From Macrocystis pyrifera (lineage: Eukaryota; Sar; Phaeophyceae; Laminariales; Laminariaceae), in assembly GCA_031763025.1 (NCBI GenBank), contig JASSKH010000027.1:10634055-10698054 (forward strand): a stretch of 64,000 nt of DNA, in the 5' to 3' direction. A program made the position numbers and the translations under genes. Position 1 is the first letter of the stretch; every line of letters starts with the position of its first letter. Of this stretch, positions 35,301 to 45,867 are shown one piece after another. Below the pieces are notes generated by a model that was not told where the DNA came from, did no database searches, and worked only from the letters and a program-made list of their open reading frames with translations.

Positions 35301-38300
35301 GAAAAGCCAGAATATCGATCAGAAAAGAGAAACACACGCATAAATTATATAATGTTGCGAAACGAATTGCCGTAAACCTTTGTGCTCGAGGGCCACGCCA
35401 CGCCAGGCCGCGCCGACCGCCGGCGGAAGCCGACGGAAGCATTTTGTTTCATATAGATCCCAATAAGTGGGACAAGAAAAAAAAAAGGCAAACGGGTTGC
35501 CACCGGGCACCCAAACGACGGAAGAGCAGTGCAGCCACCAGCAGACAGCTGTGAATATGACTGCTCTGGAGATAAACCTAAGAAACGCTTGGTCTTCATA
35601 ATGGTGTCTAAACGATCCTTAATTTTTCCGCCCAGAGTACTGTTTTACGACTTTGGGCGGAAAAGTAAGGACCGTAATGTACTGAAAAAATGAATACACC
35701 CTGTTTTACGACTTTGGGCGGAAATGTAAGGACCGTGATGTACTGAAATGAATACACCAACAGGTATTACATTTTCCGATCGAGTGGTACGTACGTACGT
35801 ACTCCCTCTCGATTTGAATCGTACTCGTATTCGAACTGAGCGCTTCGCCCGTGTTCGAGCAACGAATCAGGAACGGCAACGGCAACCACCAGTGCTTAGT
35901 ATTGCTATCCGCTGCATTCTGTTACGTAAACTAATCCGGCGGGCTGCGAAATCGCAACGTTTTCTCCTGTCCACGACGCCAGTGATGCGCGGTATGCAAA
36001 CCAAACGACAGCAGCAGATCGACCGACTGCCTGACCGACGTGAAACATGCCAACATCGTAAGGAGACCTTAACGTTGGTGCACCCCCCCCCCCTGCTCCG
36101 TCTCGGTTGAGGTGCATGGTCAATGTTCATATGACTAAGGTGAGCAACAAATGAGCACGCCCCCCCCCCCCCCTCCCAACGCTATTCCTACGGACGAAAT
36201 CATACGCATGCGTGCGGGACGTACTGTAAGCCGAACGCACGACAGCTTTCGTGCCGCCCGCCCTACACACCAGCACAGGCACAGGTAGCAGCACGACCAG
36301 GACAAATACAACATACCAGACACAGGCCGAACCTGACGTACGTATAAATGGTGGTCACCCACATGCGGCGTTTACGCGAGTAACTTCACGGGGAGGTTTG
36401 TACGTGGCTTGAAAAATCACAGCACACCACGGGTAAAATACTTGATACCAGGTACGTGATAAGTGTACCTTTCTGCGGACCTCTTTACATAGTCCTACCT
36501 CGTCCGTTCCCCCGTGTACCATACTGATCTCCCTCAGGCAACAAGTAACAAGCGCGTGCTGTCAAAACTTCGGCCTCCACAACGCTGACAGCAGCAGTAC
36601 TTCGACAAAGACATACAGCAAATGTATACCTGGCCCGCAGAGCAACGTAGCCGTCGTACCGTGATGCCACCCATTCCAACTGGCACCTGTAACCAACTCA
36701 AACGACTTTATCAATACTGCACTAGAGTGCCATGTATTATTCATAGGACCAAGAGTATTATACCGAATATTCTGCAGGCTATCGTACAACAGCTTCATTC
36801 AACAACGTACATATTTATATTCTAGTGTAACAGAGGAAAGACAACAACAAAAAGAGGGCGAGTGCAGCAATGCGAGAGGCGCGCGGGGCGTGCGTGCATT
36901 CGCGCCCCGTTACCACTGCTGCTGCTGCAGCTGCCGTTGGGGAAATACGTCACTGCCACCTTCCTTCCGCATCTACTACAACTATATCTCACATAAACCA
37001 AACGACAGCAGTACCGTACACGAGTCCTAACCATCCAGACATCGGCACGGATCGGAGGGCTGACTGTTGCGGCACTGCTGTTACCGACCCAACGGCTCCA
37101 ACTCGAAGTCTATACCTTGAGCTTGAAATGCGGAAGGTGCTTGTGGGCGTCTGCGATGAAGTCCTCGTAGAACCACCAAGCCTGCTCCAGCTGCACAGCA
37201 ACAACAGCAACAGGAAGCAACATCAGAAACGGTGCAGGGAAGTTTACGTTTTTTCATTGTTAACAATAGCACCACTACACTCGGTACATCTTCTAATAGT
37301 AGGGAAGGATGGAGAAACAAACAAAAAGCATGGGGGGGGGGGAGGCGGGGGGGAACACGTCACCCTACACGTCTCGTCCTTTCACGTACAAACTTGTCCG
37401 TCAAACACCAAAATACAGCGTTCCTGGAATAAACGTGATGTGTACCCGTGCATAGTACATACCACACTATATGTACGAGTACCATGAAGTCTGTCGTATA
37501 ATTAGCGAGAAACTTTACAGTAACGGAAAAGCTTTGACGTACGTACGCCCTTGACGCAACCAGTCCCAAGCGTGGTGAACGTATGCATGCGTCCTCGTGC
37601 TTCGTGGGGCTGTCGGAGTATCAAACCAGGAACAGCTTTCTCTAAAAATCTCCATCCTACTGCTTGGAAGCACCCGTCACAACCACCACCACCAACTACT
37701 GACCACTGCTGTTGTAGGCCATATAAAGTAAGAATATTCTAGTCTATCACTACTGCTGCATATGCATCGCAGATAATGATATTACGGGGCACCATAGTTA
37801 ACAGGACCAAATATTGTTAGTAAAACTACGTAAATGTATAGTTTTTTTTTATATATACCATAGGTCCTATTAACTATGGACCCCCGCAATAGCAGCTTTT
37901 GGCTGTTTTACTAGTATTAATAGTCACTGGTACAGCAGTATCGATTAGGTTGCCAGGTATAGATGATACAGGCTCGTACTGCTGCTGTACCAGGTACAGC
38001 AGCAACGCATCCCATCGCAGAGTTTCCTGCTATACGGGTACCGATATTCTCTACCGGTAACCGCTCTGACCCGGTGCACCGAAACCACCATCCACGTAAA
38101 AACAACTATTACGGGGGACCATAACAAATAGGACCAAATATTGTTGGTAATAATAGGTAAATATATAACGTTTTTGTGTGTACCGTAGGTCCTATTTACT
38201 ATGGTCTCCCGTTTATATACTACTGCTGTACCAGTACCTGGTAATCTGTAACGCGGTCTTATATGAGTAGGCATGATACCCATAGGGGAAAAAATAGCAC

Positions 38301-41300
38301 CAGGTGGTCAAAAGTATACGGGATTCTGGTACCACGCCAATATGTACTATTAATAATTGGTTTAAACATGGCGAGCACGAATACAGGACAAGGGAGACAA
38401 CAACACACTCCCATATACCGCTGATGCCCCAGCGCATCACGTGGTGAAACACAACAATCGTACGACTATAATAGTGGCGGCCACAGATTGAAAAGATAGT
38501 ACCAGTAGAAGGTACCAGGTAGTCAAAAGTATACCTGGTACGGTAAACTGGGACCGCGCCATCATGTACTAACCACAGATTTCTTATCTCTCTAGGATTT
38601 GAAGAATCGGCACGGACACTGGTTGTGCTGGATGTCGACGGGTAGAAAGAACGGTTTAATGTGAAGAAAACAACAACAACAATTGGTTATAAAACATGGT
38701 AAACACGAATGCAGCACGGGGGAGAGAACTAAACACTCCCGCACACCGCTGATGCCCCAAGCCATCACGTGGTGCAATACAACAATCGTATTGTAGTGGC
38801 GGCCACAGATAGCAACATATAACCTCGCGCCTCCCCATGGGGCTACAGACGCGTTTTTTCTCGCGTACTGATGTAAATAGCCCATGGTCCTGTCCAGACT
38901 GGCACTGCGTGCGAACAAGACAAGCCGACTGGCTCTGTAGACTTTTATTTTTATTTTTTTATTTTTTAGCGGGTCAAAGCTACCACATCACTTGGGACCT
39001 TTGTGGCTCTACGAAAGTAGGGGCTCCATACTCCGGCGGATTGGTAAAAATAAGCTCACCACACTTCCACGTTCGCGATTTCGTGTCTGTAGACTTGCTT
39101 CTATCATCAAAAGTACGAAATGGAAAATAAAACTTGGTGTGAGCAATGTCTGCCTGGTCGGTGAAAATCCAGCGTGCTTTGTGCCGGCATTGTAGTGATA
39201 CGAGGGTCAATGGTCATACGACTATAGCAGTACGGCAATTCATGACATCGAGTACACCCCTCCGCACCTCCATTGCCCTTGGCTCTGAAGTTGCGAGCTA
39301 CATGTACGTACGATCGTACCAGTAGAATCACAAAATATGTCGTTACAGGTATAAGGCACAGCAGTGCAGTCAGTATAAGAGTTACTCATGACCTTTCGGT
39401 CGCTTGGCTCCTGGATAGAGCGAACCATCTATGGTTGTCCCCCCTGAACCAAAAACAAAACTAATCAACAGGCGAACTCGGAATCTCGCTCAGCTCTGAA
39501 TGTGTGTGATTTGCGACTCCTTTCGATAGTAATTCGGCTATACATGATGGGGCACGCGAAACAAAAGCAACGATACTGGACAACGGAGCTATATAAGCAG
39601 TGTACCCTCGGGTGGTTTGGCAATATCACATGTATCTGAGACTCGAAGAGCACGTAAGAGCGCGGTTGACACGTCGTGCCCCTAAAAATATTTTCAGCGG
39701 TATATACATGGGTCATATCTGGTGCGCGCGGGGGCCGGGATACCAGTTGGAAAATTCGAAACTGTCCAACTTTATGCGGCTGCACGAAAAGCACTCCACG
39801 ACCTGGTACTCTGCGAAGAGCACAACGTTTTCTTGTCGATACTGATCCGCATGATTGATGCCGTTTTTTTTTCGTTGTAGATTTTACCTTGCCACGACCC
39901 ACCACGAACTTGCTACAATTACGATCCTCAACGATCTTCCAGCAGTATAAATAGAAGGATCAACCCGCTGAAAGTTCAGAGTAACCATGCAACCTTCGCA
40001 CGGATCGTATATACGGACGGTCAGACACAGGCACAATTTTTCCAGAACATCATGGAGACCAAACTACACTTTACATTTCACGCAGGTTGTGTTAGGCTGT
40101 TCGGACATCTGAAGACAGCGTCATCGCGTCATCAGAGAGCCCAACGCTGCACGCAGCTCTAGACAATACCAGGTATAAAATTACTGTGAAAAAAACAAAA
40201 AGTCATCTCGCCTCGGACAGATCATGATCTACATTCAGCTAGTATTATAAATATTATTAGTAGATCATCCACTACTGCTGCCGTAGTTCCTCACCTACAG
40301 CTGTGAAAGGTTGTGCTCAATCAGAATACGAGTAGATAGTACATGATCCGACACAGGACACATGTGCGAGACCAGGTAGGTTATACGGGTCCCACCCAAC
40401 AAACATTAGCTCAGGTAGATCATACCAGATTGGGAATAGATCCATCTGCCTTGAAAAATCTAGAAAAATTAGTGAAAAAGTGGAAATGATCTGTAGATCA
40501 TCCGTCCGAGGTGTACTTCGAGTTGGGGTATTGCCGCGTTCGGGGCGCCGACCAGCCCCTGGTCACAGCTCAGACCCGGAAACTCAAGTACCAGCCCTTC
40601 GGAGTAACGTGGAAATCCCAATTTGCAAGAAAACCCCGTACGCGTATAAAACCGCACGATGAAAAACTGGTAATACACTGGTAATACACGCATGGCGACT
40701 TTCGGGGTTGACGCCGACAACGGTGGATATGCATCGAAGTGCTTACCGTGTACCAAGGTACCTGGTACTGGTAATGCCCAAGATAGCACAGCGCCCCTGG
40801 GACGAATTTCAGAGACGATTTTCTCCATGATACGGAGGTGAGACAGAAACCAAAATGGTGGCATGTAAAATATCTTGTCGAGATCCATGTTTCCATAGAC
40901 ACTACAACGTCGCACGGCATTTACACTCTGCCGGTTGTGGAGAAAATCAGCTTCAAAAATCGCCGAGGGTGCTTGTTATGGTGCGCGTTACCAGGTACCA
41001 GGTACCGGTATGTGTTTTAGTAAATAATACGGTATAGAACAACCATATGCTTTACGCACGGACCGGCATATACCCGGCGTGCACTTTCTGTGTGCACCTT
41101 TTCTTCTTCACAGGCAATACAGCAGAAGCGAACCAAGTTGATAGCAACCGAGGCAATTCCACATACAACAGAGCTTCAGCATGCACGAGGTATGTACGTA
41201 TATATGCGAAAACAGGAGCACATGAAGTGCACCAGCAGCGTTAGCGCCATGGTTTGGATAGACACTGAACGTACCAGGTACACATCTAGCGCCAACATAT

Positions 41301-43421
41301 ATCCAATCAATACGTACCAGAGTATGCGCTTCGAGCTCCGTCTGCCGCAATAATCAGAATGTCAGCGTACCTCGTGCACGAATGCACTTGCAGTAGAAGG
41401 TTAAACGCATGACGGGAGCGTCCATGGCATGTGGAGTGATGGCAACATCGAGAATCAATACGCAAGGTTAATCTGGGAGAAGTATGTCAGGACAGGAGGT
41501 GGACTTGCCTGGAAAAAAAGACGGTCCGCGGAGCTAAGCTCGCCCTCCGGTAGGTTGAGCACGAATCGGACCTAAAGCAGCGCACGGAGAGACGGAGGGG
41601 GTCGGGAGGAGAGCTTGTTCAGACGGGTGTACGTGCTATAACTTTCCCACCGGTGACTTTCTCGTATCTCGAGAAAAAAAACGGCTTTGCTCGATGTTTC
41701 TCTGTTGGTTGAAGCTCTTGCTCGTTCCGTCGAGTGTACGCGTACGCCTTACACGATCCACGGGCAACATAGCATACGTTAGAGCAACAACAGTGTACCC
41801 CCGTACATACCTCTCGTATCGCACACCACGTATCTGGTAATACGTACTGGTATGTACTCGGAGGCAGTAACCATCATGATAGTGCAGATTCCCGTTGGGG
41901 CATCATATAATCGGTCGTTTCGACAGATACGATACGCAAATAACACCCTTTCCGCTGGCGGTGGGACGTGATATAGATAGAGCAAGCAACACGCGACAAG
42001 AAAAAATAATGTAAACGCTGAGATATGGTATCACATACTGGTAGTACGTAACAGGTTGGAGAACCGAGTTTCGGGATGCTGGCAAGTTAAAGGCCAGGCG
42101 TTCCGACTGCTCGCGCGAAGGCAGCGCCCCATCCGAGGCACACAAGAGCATGCCCTGCATACGCCGTTTAGGAGGTGCTGCTGCTGGAAAAAATGCTGCT
42201 GGTGTGCTTGCTTCTGGCTGCTGCACTACATTGGTGGTCTGTTGATACTTGGGTCAACAGTGAACGTCGATCAGGAGTTGTTTTGTTGCTGTTCAACAAG
42301 GTGTACACAAGTCAACAAGAGCGAAAATCCTGGCGCTATACTGAAACTATGATAAACAGCTGCAGCATCACATTTTTTCCCTGTTGTCGCACCTGCACGT
42401 CATCCAACGCGTCGTCAAGCGTCGGCACGCACGCCTTTTTGGGCTGCTTGAGCGGACTGCGCGGAGGGCGCATCCCCGCCCCGCTGCCGCTGCGGCTGCC
42501 TACTGAAGCCACGGTTTGTTTGCCTGCAATCAGGGTAGCGTACCCCTCGTGCTGCACTCCCTCCGGCGCCTGAACCGGTACCGCTACCACACCAGCGGAT
42601 GCCGATGATGATATTGGCCGTCTCTCTCGGCCCTACACCGAGCACAAGTTCGAGCCAAAAACACAAAAACGAAGACCGAAATAGGAAGGAGAGATATCAA
42701 GGGTGACAGCGATGGGAGGGGGTGAAGGGTCGCAGGCGAGGGAGGGGAGGCGCCTAGAGAGGGGAGAGCCTCGGTGGCGGATTCGGGGCGGGTGTGCCTC
42801 GCCGGGGCAATGATGTTGCCAGATAAAAATCAAAAGAGATGTTTTTTTTTTTTTTTTTTACGTTGGGGCATGTGCCGCAGTTTTTCGAGGACGAAAGGTT
42901 ATTTGCTGCGATCTGCTCAGAGGAAAGCGGCTCGCGCTTGAATTTGGTCGGGCTCCCTTGAGGCGACGACACGCGGGATGAGACATCCCCACAAGTTGGG
43001 GGAAAGGGGAAGGGTAACTGCGTTGGTGCGTGCCTCTACGCAAAGGCTTGGGCTTTTCACGGCGCGGTATCGAGCAACCCCTCAAGAAGTATCCATCACC
43101 TACACCCCGGAAAAGCGAGAGCAACAAACTTTTGCATCAAAAAAGAAAATCAGATCGTTTCTCGGCGTGTGTGTGCGTGCGACTGCTGTGTGAGCCTCGA
43201 CCATCTCATTGCTTTCACTTTGCGGGACCCGGACGATGCTTCAAAACAAAATGAAGGCTGTCTCGCACCTGCTCGCCATCCCCTGTCGGTAACGCGCCCT
43301 TCTTCTTTCGCGCGTTCGACTTGATATGTACGCCCGCTGGTGGTGCCGCCACTGCCGCGGCCGCCGCTGCCGCCGCCGCTTCCGCCGCGTATGCAGCCTT
43401 GTCGGTGTCGACCTCCCTCAT
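23199..43421 (-). CDS. DCP2: mRNA-decapping enzyme DCP2 (Nudix hydrolase), 10 exons
   Basis: DCP2 removes the m7G cap from mRNA, committing it to 5'-3' decay in cytoplasmic P-bodies. Exons (minus strand): 43421-43269, 43017-42862, 42569-42393, 41571-41509, 37190-37116, 35217-35106, 33818-33691, 30992-30858, 27190-27046, 24244-23199; all junction phases agree, giving about 729 aa. Order: Ala-rich disordered N-terminus (1-150); N-terminal regulatory domain (about 155-245) with LDDVQ/VRFVLNLPEGEL and cap-contact segment AWWFYEDF; Nudix domain with LPKGK and a canonical Nudix box (273-295, GKINQGE...REVMEETGY) holding the catalytic glutamates; Box B FPLDALPKG...VEPFLPRLHRW; then a long Gly/Ser/Asn-rich tail with the conserved TGRTFVYDGNPHEF and a C-terminal FKFDMPDIM. 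Introns 4 and 7 use GC donors (gcaagt, gcgagt). The start at 43421 is the only in-frame ATG of the first exon; an upstream exon is possible. Introns hold LINE, MITE and SINE copies. Confidence 0.93.
24790..24816 (+). repeat. (CAG)n microsatellite in a DCP2 intron
   Basis: About nine CAG units. Confidence 0.9.
25719..25830. mobile_element. MITE family 1, copy 9
   Basis: CTATTACGGGGGACCACAGT ... TATTTACTATGGCCCCCGGT; in DCP2 intron 9. Confidence 0.8.
26400..27046 (+). repeat. Degenerate about 200-bp tandem repeats next to a DCP2 splice donor
   Basis: Units near 26405, 26600 and 26830 share GCGGCCCGCCnAATCAGAGG, CTAACGCGGTnTGnG and GCAACTCCTCGCGACCCC then CTGCAGCA. The last part resembles the sequence over the exon 9 donor (CTGTAACTCCTGCCGATCCC). 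Confidence 0.55.
27046..27190 (-). CDS. DCP2: DCP2 exon 9, Box B
   Basis: 145 nt, VRKEISAVEWFPLDALPKG and VEPFLPRLHRWMAKTKG, the conserved C-terminal end of the catalytic core. Acceptor cgttag, donor gcag/gtgtgg. Confidence 0.93.
27581..27690. mobile_element. MITE family 1, copy 10
   Basis: TTTACGGGGGTCCATAGTTA ... TTAACTATAGACCACCGTAA; in DCP2 intron 8. Confidence 0.75.
28035..28320 (+). repeat. Dispersed GATCATACAGATC family, copy 2 (DCP2 intron)
   Basis: ACAGATAATCTACAGATAGA ... CTCTGCCCTGAAACTATCTA ... GATCATCCGTTGGAGGTGTA. Confidence 0.5.
28394..28542. mobile_element. MITE family 1, copy 11 (composite, two right ends)
   Basis: One left end, then a right end at about 28485 (TTTACTATGGCCCCCCGTAG), about 35 bp of other sequence, and a second right end at 28540. 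Confidence 0.75.
28626..28708. mobile_element. MITE family 2, diverged copy
   Basis: CCTCTGGCCGAAAAATATAG ... CTTATATTACCGACCAGAGT; imperfect palindrome of the same plan. Confidence 0.45.
29287..29322 (+). repeat. (CAG)n microsatellite in a DCP2 intron
   Basis: About 12 CAG units. Confidence 0.9.
29757..29845. mobile_element. MITE family 2 (about 85 bp), best copy
   Basis: CACCACTCCGACCCGAAATA ... TATTTTGGGTCAGAGTGGTA: inverted repeats of about 30 bp containing GGACCGT/ACGGTCC. Related halves or whole copies at about 9221-9300, 11850-11915, 28626-28708, 34568-34600 and 35588-35645. Confidence 0.6.
30043..30137. mobile_element. MITE family 3, copy
   Basis: CCCCTTCAGTACCGCAGTCT ... ATTTGTCCCCGAAACGGAAC then TGGGGTCCG; in DCP2 intron 8. 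Confidence 0.55.
30733..30783 (+). repeat. (CAC)n microsatellite just 3' of DCP2 exon 8
   Basis: About 16 CAC/CAT units, some 75 bp from the exon 8 donor. Confidence 0.9.
30858..30992 (-). CDS. DCP2: DCP2 exon 8, second half of the Nudix box
   Basis: 45 codons, VMEETGYDASAGANEKDF ... TMYIVTAVDEGFAFEPQ. Completes the REUXEEXGU motif. Acceptor gtacag, donor gtgcgt. Confidence 0.93.
31520..31662. mobile_element. MITE family 3, copy or composite
   Basis: AGGACTGCAGTCCCGTCTTG ... GGTCCCCAAAACGGGACTGC, then a further half (ACCGAAAACGGGAGTGCAGC). A related half lies at 31377-31410. Confidence 0.55.
32112..32434 (-). mobile_element. tRNA-derived SINE with A-rich tail, copy 1
   Basis: About 90% similar by eye to 57041-57361 over 315 bp. 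Minus-strand head GTGGCTTGGTAGGTGG (box A) and TGGGTTCAAGTCTCAC (box B), an unrelated body, then an A-rich tail (plus-strand T-rich at 32108-32130). Located in a DCP2 intron. Confidence 0.65.
33691..33818 (-). CDS. DCP2: DCP2 exon 7, first half of the Nudix box (GC donor)
   Basis: 128 nt, CILLNAAMTRVVLVKAWKG, GLPKGKINQGEPSIAAAVRE. The donor is gag/gcgagt; only this cut joins RE to VMEETG in frame. Confidence 0.93.
35106..35217 (-). CDS. DCP2: DCP2 exon 6
   Basis: 112 nt, EFAKLMFEHCEALRPLTGK through GTIPTA plus one base; links the N-terminal and Nudix domains. Acceptor ggctgcag, donor gtgcgc. Confidence 0.93.
35588..35645. mobile_element. MITE family 2, partial copy
   Basis: CTTGGTCTTCATAATGG ... 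CCTTAATTTTTCCGCCCAGA; followed by two direct repeats carrying the inverse GGGCGGAAAnGTAAGGACCG. Confidence 0.45.
35640..35758 (+). repeat. About 60-bp tandem duplication
   Basis: CTGTTTTACGACTTTGGGCG ... TGAATACACC occurs twice in a row (35640-35701 and 35701-35758) with few differences. Confidence 0.8.
36087..36173 (+). mobile_element. LINE 3'-end fragment in a DCP2 intron
   Basis: CTGCTCCGTCTCGGTTGAGG ... AACAAATGAGCACG, then a C run of about 15. Preceded by a short C run at 36081. Confidence 0.7.
37116..37190 (-). CDS. DCP2: DCP2 exon 5
   Basis: 25 codons from LEQAWWFYEDFIADAHKHLP. W and D of WFYED correspond to cap-contacting residues of the N-terminal domain. The usual His before this Trp is Trp here. 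Acceptor tgtgcag, donor gtatag. Confidence 0.93.
37780..37892. mobile_element. MITE family 1, copy 12
   Basis: TATTACGGGGCACCATAGTT ... TATGGACCCCCGCAATAG; in DCP2 intron 4. Confidence 0.8.
38105..38214. mobile_element. MITE family 1, copy 13
   Basis: CTATTACGGGGGACCATAAC ... TTTACTATGGTCTCCCGTTT, 210 bp from copy 12. Confidence 0.8.
39130..39262 (+). mobile_element. Second poly(C)-tailed family, copy 5 in a DCP2 intron
   Basis: GCAATGTCTGCCTGGTCGGT ... CATACGACTATAGCAGTACG ... ATCGAGTACACCCCTCC; the tail is decayed. Confidence 0.5.
40240..40525 (+). repeat. Dispersed GATCATACAGATC family, copy 3 (DCP2 intron)
   Basis: TAGTAGATCATCCACTACTG ... TCTGCCTTGAAAAATCTAG ... GATCATCCGTCCGAGGTGTA. 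Confidence 0.5.
41509..41571 (-). CDS. DCP2: DCP2 exon 4 (GC donor)
   Basis: 21 codons: VRFVLNLPEGELSSADRLFF plus Q. Acceptor ctttag; donor cag/gcaagt, a consensus GC-AG 5' splice site. Matches the DCP2 Box A region. Confidence 0.88.
42393..42569 (-). CDS. DCP2: DCP2 exon 3
   Basis: 59 codons, ends VPTLDDALDDVQ before donor gtgcga. The LDD immediately before the next exon's RFVLNLP matches the start of the DCP2 N-terminal domain (LDDLCSRFxxNLP). Confidence 0.75.
42862..43017 (-). CDS. DCP2: DCP2 exon 2 (tentative boundaries)
   Basis: 52 codons ending NCGTCPN before donor gtaaaa. The acceptor at 43018 (acgcag) keeps phase. Another AG at 42957 would break phase with exon 1. Ser/Pro-rich, likely disordered. 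Confidence 0.5.
43269..43421 (-). CDS. DCP2: DCP2 exon 1 (tentative)
   Basis: 51 codons from ATG at 43421: acidic start MREVDTDK, an alanine run, then a basic patch (NARKKKG), ending GDGEQ before donor gtgcga. It joins exon 2 in phase, but nothing in it is diagnostic of DCP2. The frame is open upstream to a stop near 43590. Confidence 0.5.
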
Positions 43422-45729
43422 ATCATCGCCCGTCGAGGAGATGATGATGCAATCACCCCCACCACCCTCTCGACCCGCCCTGGGCGCCAGCTTGGCTCCG
43501 GTTTGAAATCGCTTGTCTCTCGTGCCTATACCGCTTCTGCTTCTGCTGTTGCTGCTGCCGGTGCTGGTGCCTCTCCCCTTGCCCTACGCCTTCACTTTTT
43601 CCCAGTCTTGTTGTCTAAAACCCCCCCTCTCCTTGTTTCTCTTCCTCCCGCCCTCACACGCAATACACACACACCTCGTTCGTTTTCTCTCTCTGTTCTG
43701 CAGGGGAGGGGGCGAGCTGGTGATTTTCATTTTCATTTTCATTTTATTTTCTGGACCGCGCGCCAAACGCGCGAAAATGGCTCCGTTGGTTCTCGATATA
43801 TTCGATGATCCACCAATCAGCGACCACCATGTTCGTGAGATTTGAACGAGAAAGAATTTCGCGTTTTTTCGTATCTGATCTACGTATCTACGAAAGGCAT
43901 AGTTCTTGTTTTATTCCTCCGACAGATGGACCGAGATTTCAACTGTAAAAAAAAAATCTCGTACCAGGAAAATCTAGAACAGAGAGACTCGGACATACGA
44001 TATAGAGCCAGCGCGCGGCGGTGTTCTCGTTCTCTGCTGAGCAACATCAACAGCTCGCACAAACAAGCTGACAAGTGTTGACCAACAACCGACGTTCATG
44101 TATAACCCTGCTTGGTATCTTGTTGTATCTGATAGCCCACATACCCCCATGATATGGAAGAATGGTTTCGCTCGTTGCACGACAGCTCGTACACCAAATT
44201 AAATGTTGATGCTTATTATAGTCTACGAGGTCTGCTGCAATATACTGACTACTGGTACACAGCTGTATGTAGTAGTTGTACTTCAGTGTTTCCCTCTCTT
44301 GTCTCTTCGATCGTGTTCCTGTCCATACCAATATATCGTTTCATTGTACGCAGTGCTCATCAATGCGTGCGTTAATACCAGCTTGTTTTTTTTTTTGTTC
44401 TTCTCTCCCTCACCAACCACAACCATACCCACGCATACTTTTACACACCCCAGCAACCAGTAAAAGTACCACACGCCACAACATGATCATCTGAAACGAG
44501 TGTGAAAAAAAAAAGGAATACCACAAGTTCTGCCCATACACACACGTGCGTGATGCCGACGTAATAATAATAGTCGTTGTATTAATACAAAAACGGTTTC
44601 AAAAACCAACACCGTTGTTTTTACCTCGCTCGTAATTACTCGTCTATGAGACACGTCGAGCCGTAAACGGACACTGCTGCTGTGTTGTGCAAGTACACGT
44701 TCGCGGACCACATAATATCAACACAGCGTCTGTATCTCTCTACGGGCTTATGGTCACCGGGGGGGGAGTACGTACAGGCACGAGCGGAGTGTTGTTTTTC
44801 TCCTGTTGATACCCCACAAAAACGGAGACTAGCAAATGAGAGGTATAACGTACTGGATACGCAACACAGCACACACAAAACAAGCTTCTACTGGTTTGTT
44901 GTACTACTACTACTGCTGTTGAAAGACAAGAGTAAAAAACTACCAGCATCTTGTCACGATCATGTGGTATTGAGCTTGACACCGATACATGTGTGGTGGC
45001 AGATATTGTAGGAACGGGGGGGCGACAGCGTGGAGTATCTTCAGCGTTTATCACACTTCATCGGGTGCCCCTAATTGCAGCACGATCTTGTAAATACACT
45101 CGTGCACAAATATTGGTCAATTTTCATCTTGTAAGTCGGCCACGAACCAACCCGACTCCTACGCTAACCCCAGGCTCGGGGCCGGCTGGGGTGGTCGCGC
45201 GACTCGAGGCCGGCTAGGGCGGTCGCGCGGCTCTGTCACTTGTTTCTTCGGTGGCATTTCCCCTAAAAAAAACGGCCCGCGAAAAGGCCAGCCTCGACCA
45301 ATGAGACAGCGGCGAGAGGGACTTACCATTAATACGTACTGCTAATGTGGTATGAATATGACCAAAAAATGTATTCAAGTCGGAATGGAACATGAAAGTG
45401 GTGTTGCAATTAGGGCCTCGAACCGAACTCTTCGTGCATATCCCACTGCTCAGAACAAGGTGAGGACACCGAAACGCCAGTCAAATCATGTTTCACACAA
45501 GCAACAATCCACACGGTGTCATTTTCGTTCCACCCCCCTCTCTGCTAACAACTGCGTGTGAAACAACAGTGGCGCGCCCCCCGCGCAACAAGCTATGTCG
45601 AACCGTCTTCACGTGTTGACCTTTCAAATGGTGCGGGCCGATCAGAAAACTGCGGCTTCAACACCCCTCCGGTGCAAGGTGCGACGCGACTGCGCCAAAC
45701 CAGACCGGACAACGAAAATATAAATATGG
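43422..45729. other. Intergenic DNA between TRMO 3' end and DCP2 5' end
   Basis: 2.3 kb. Plus-strand T/C-rich at 43540-43760 with TTTTCATTTTCATTTTCATT. No further gene recognised. DCP2 promoter and 5' UTR are expected here. Confidence 0.4.
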
Positions 45730-45867
45730 TCACTCGGCCGAAACCACGCGCATTTCGTGCTCGGTGGTGACGAAGTGCATTACCACTCCGTCGAACCAGC
45801 ATTCGTAAAGCTCGCTACTAGCAAGTCCCCGCCCCTGATGAACGCTGCGCACATCCTGCATGAGCAC
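45730..45867 (-). CDS. TRMO: TRMO exon 12, C-terminus
   Basis: 45 codons plus TGA, VLMQDVRSVHQGRG then YECWFDGVVMHFVTTEHEM. Equivalent to the family's LxxDPRSVYRR...FDxVxVxF end, with Val in place of Pro in DPR. Acceptor catgcag. Confidence 0.9.
   Translation of the reverse strand: MLMQDVRSVHQGRGLASSELYECWFDGVVMHFVTTEHEMRVVSAE

Noticed and set aside
42070-42175. Minus-strand open segment (SREQSERLAFNLPAS) considered as a DCP2 exon
   Set aside because: Exon 3 ends LDDVQ and joins directly to RFVLNLPEGEL of exon 4, matching the family; inserting this segment would break the conserved LDDxxxRF motif.
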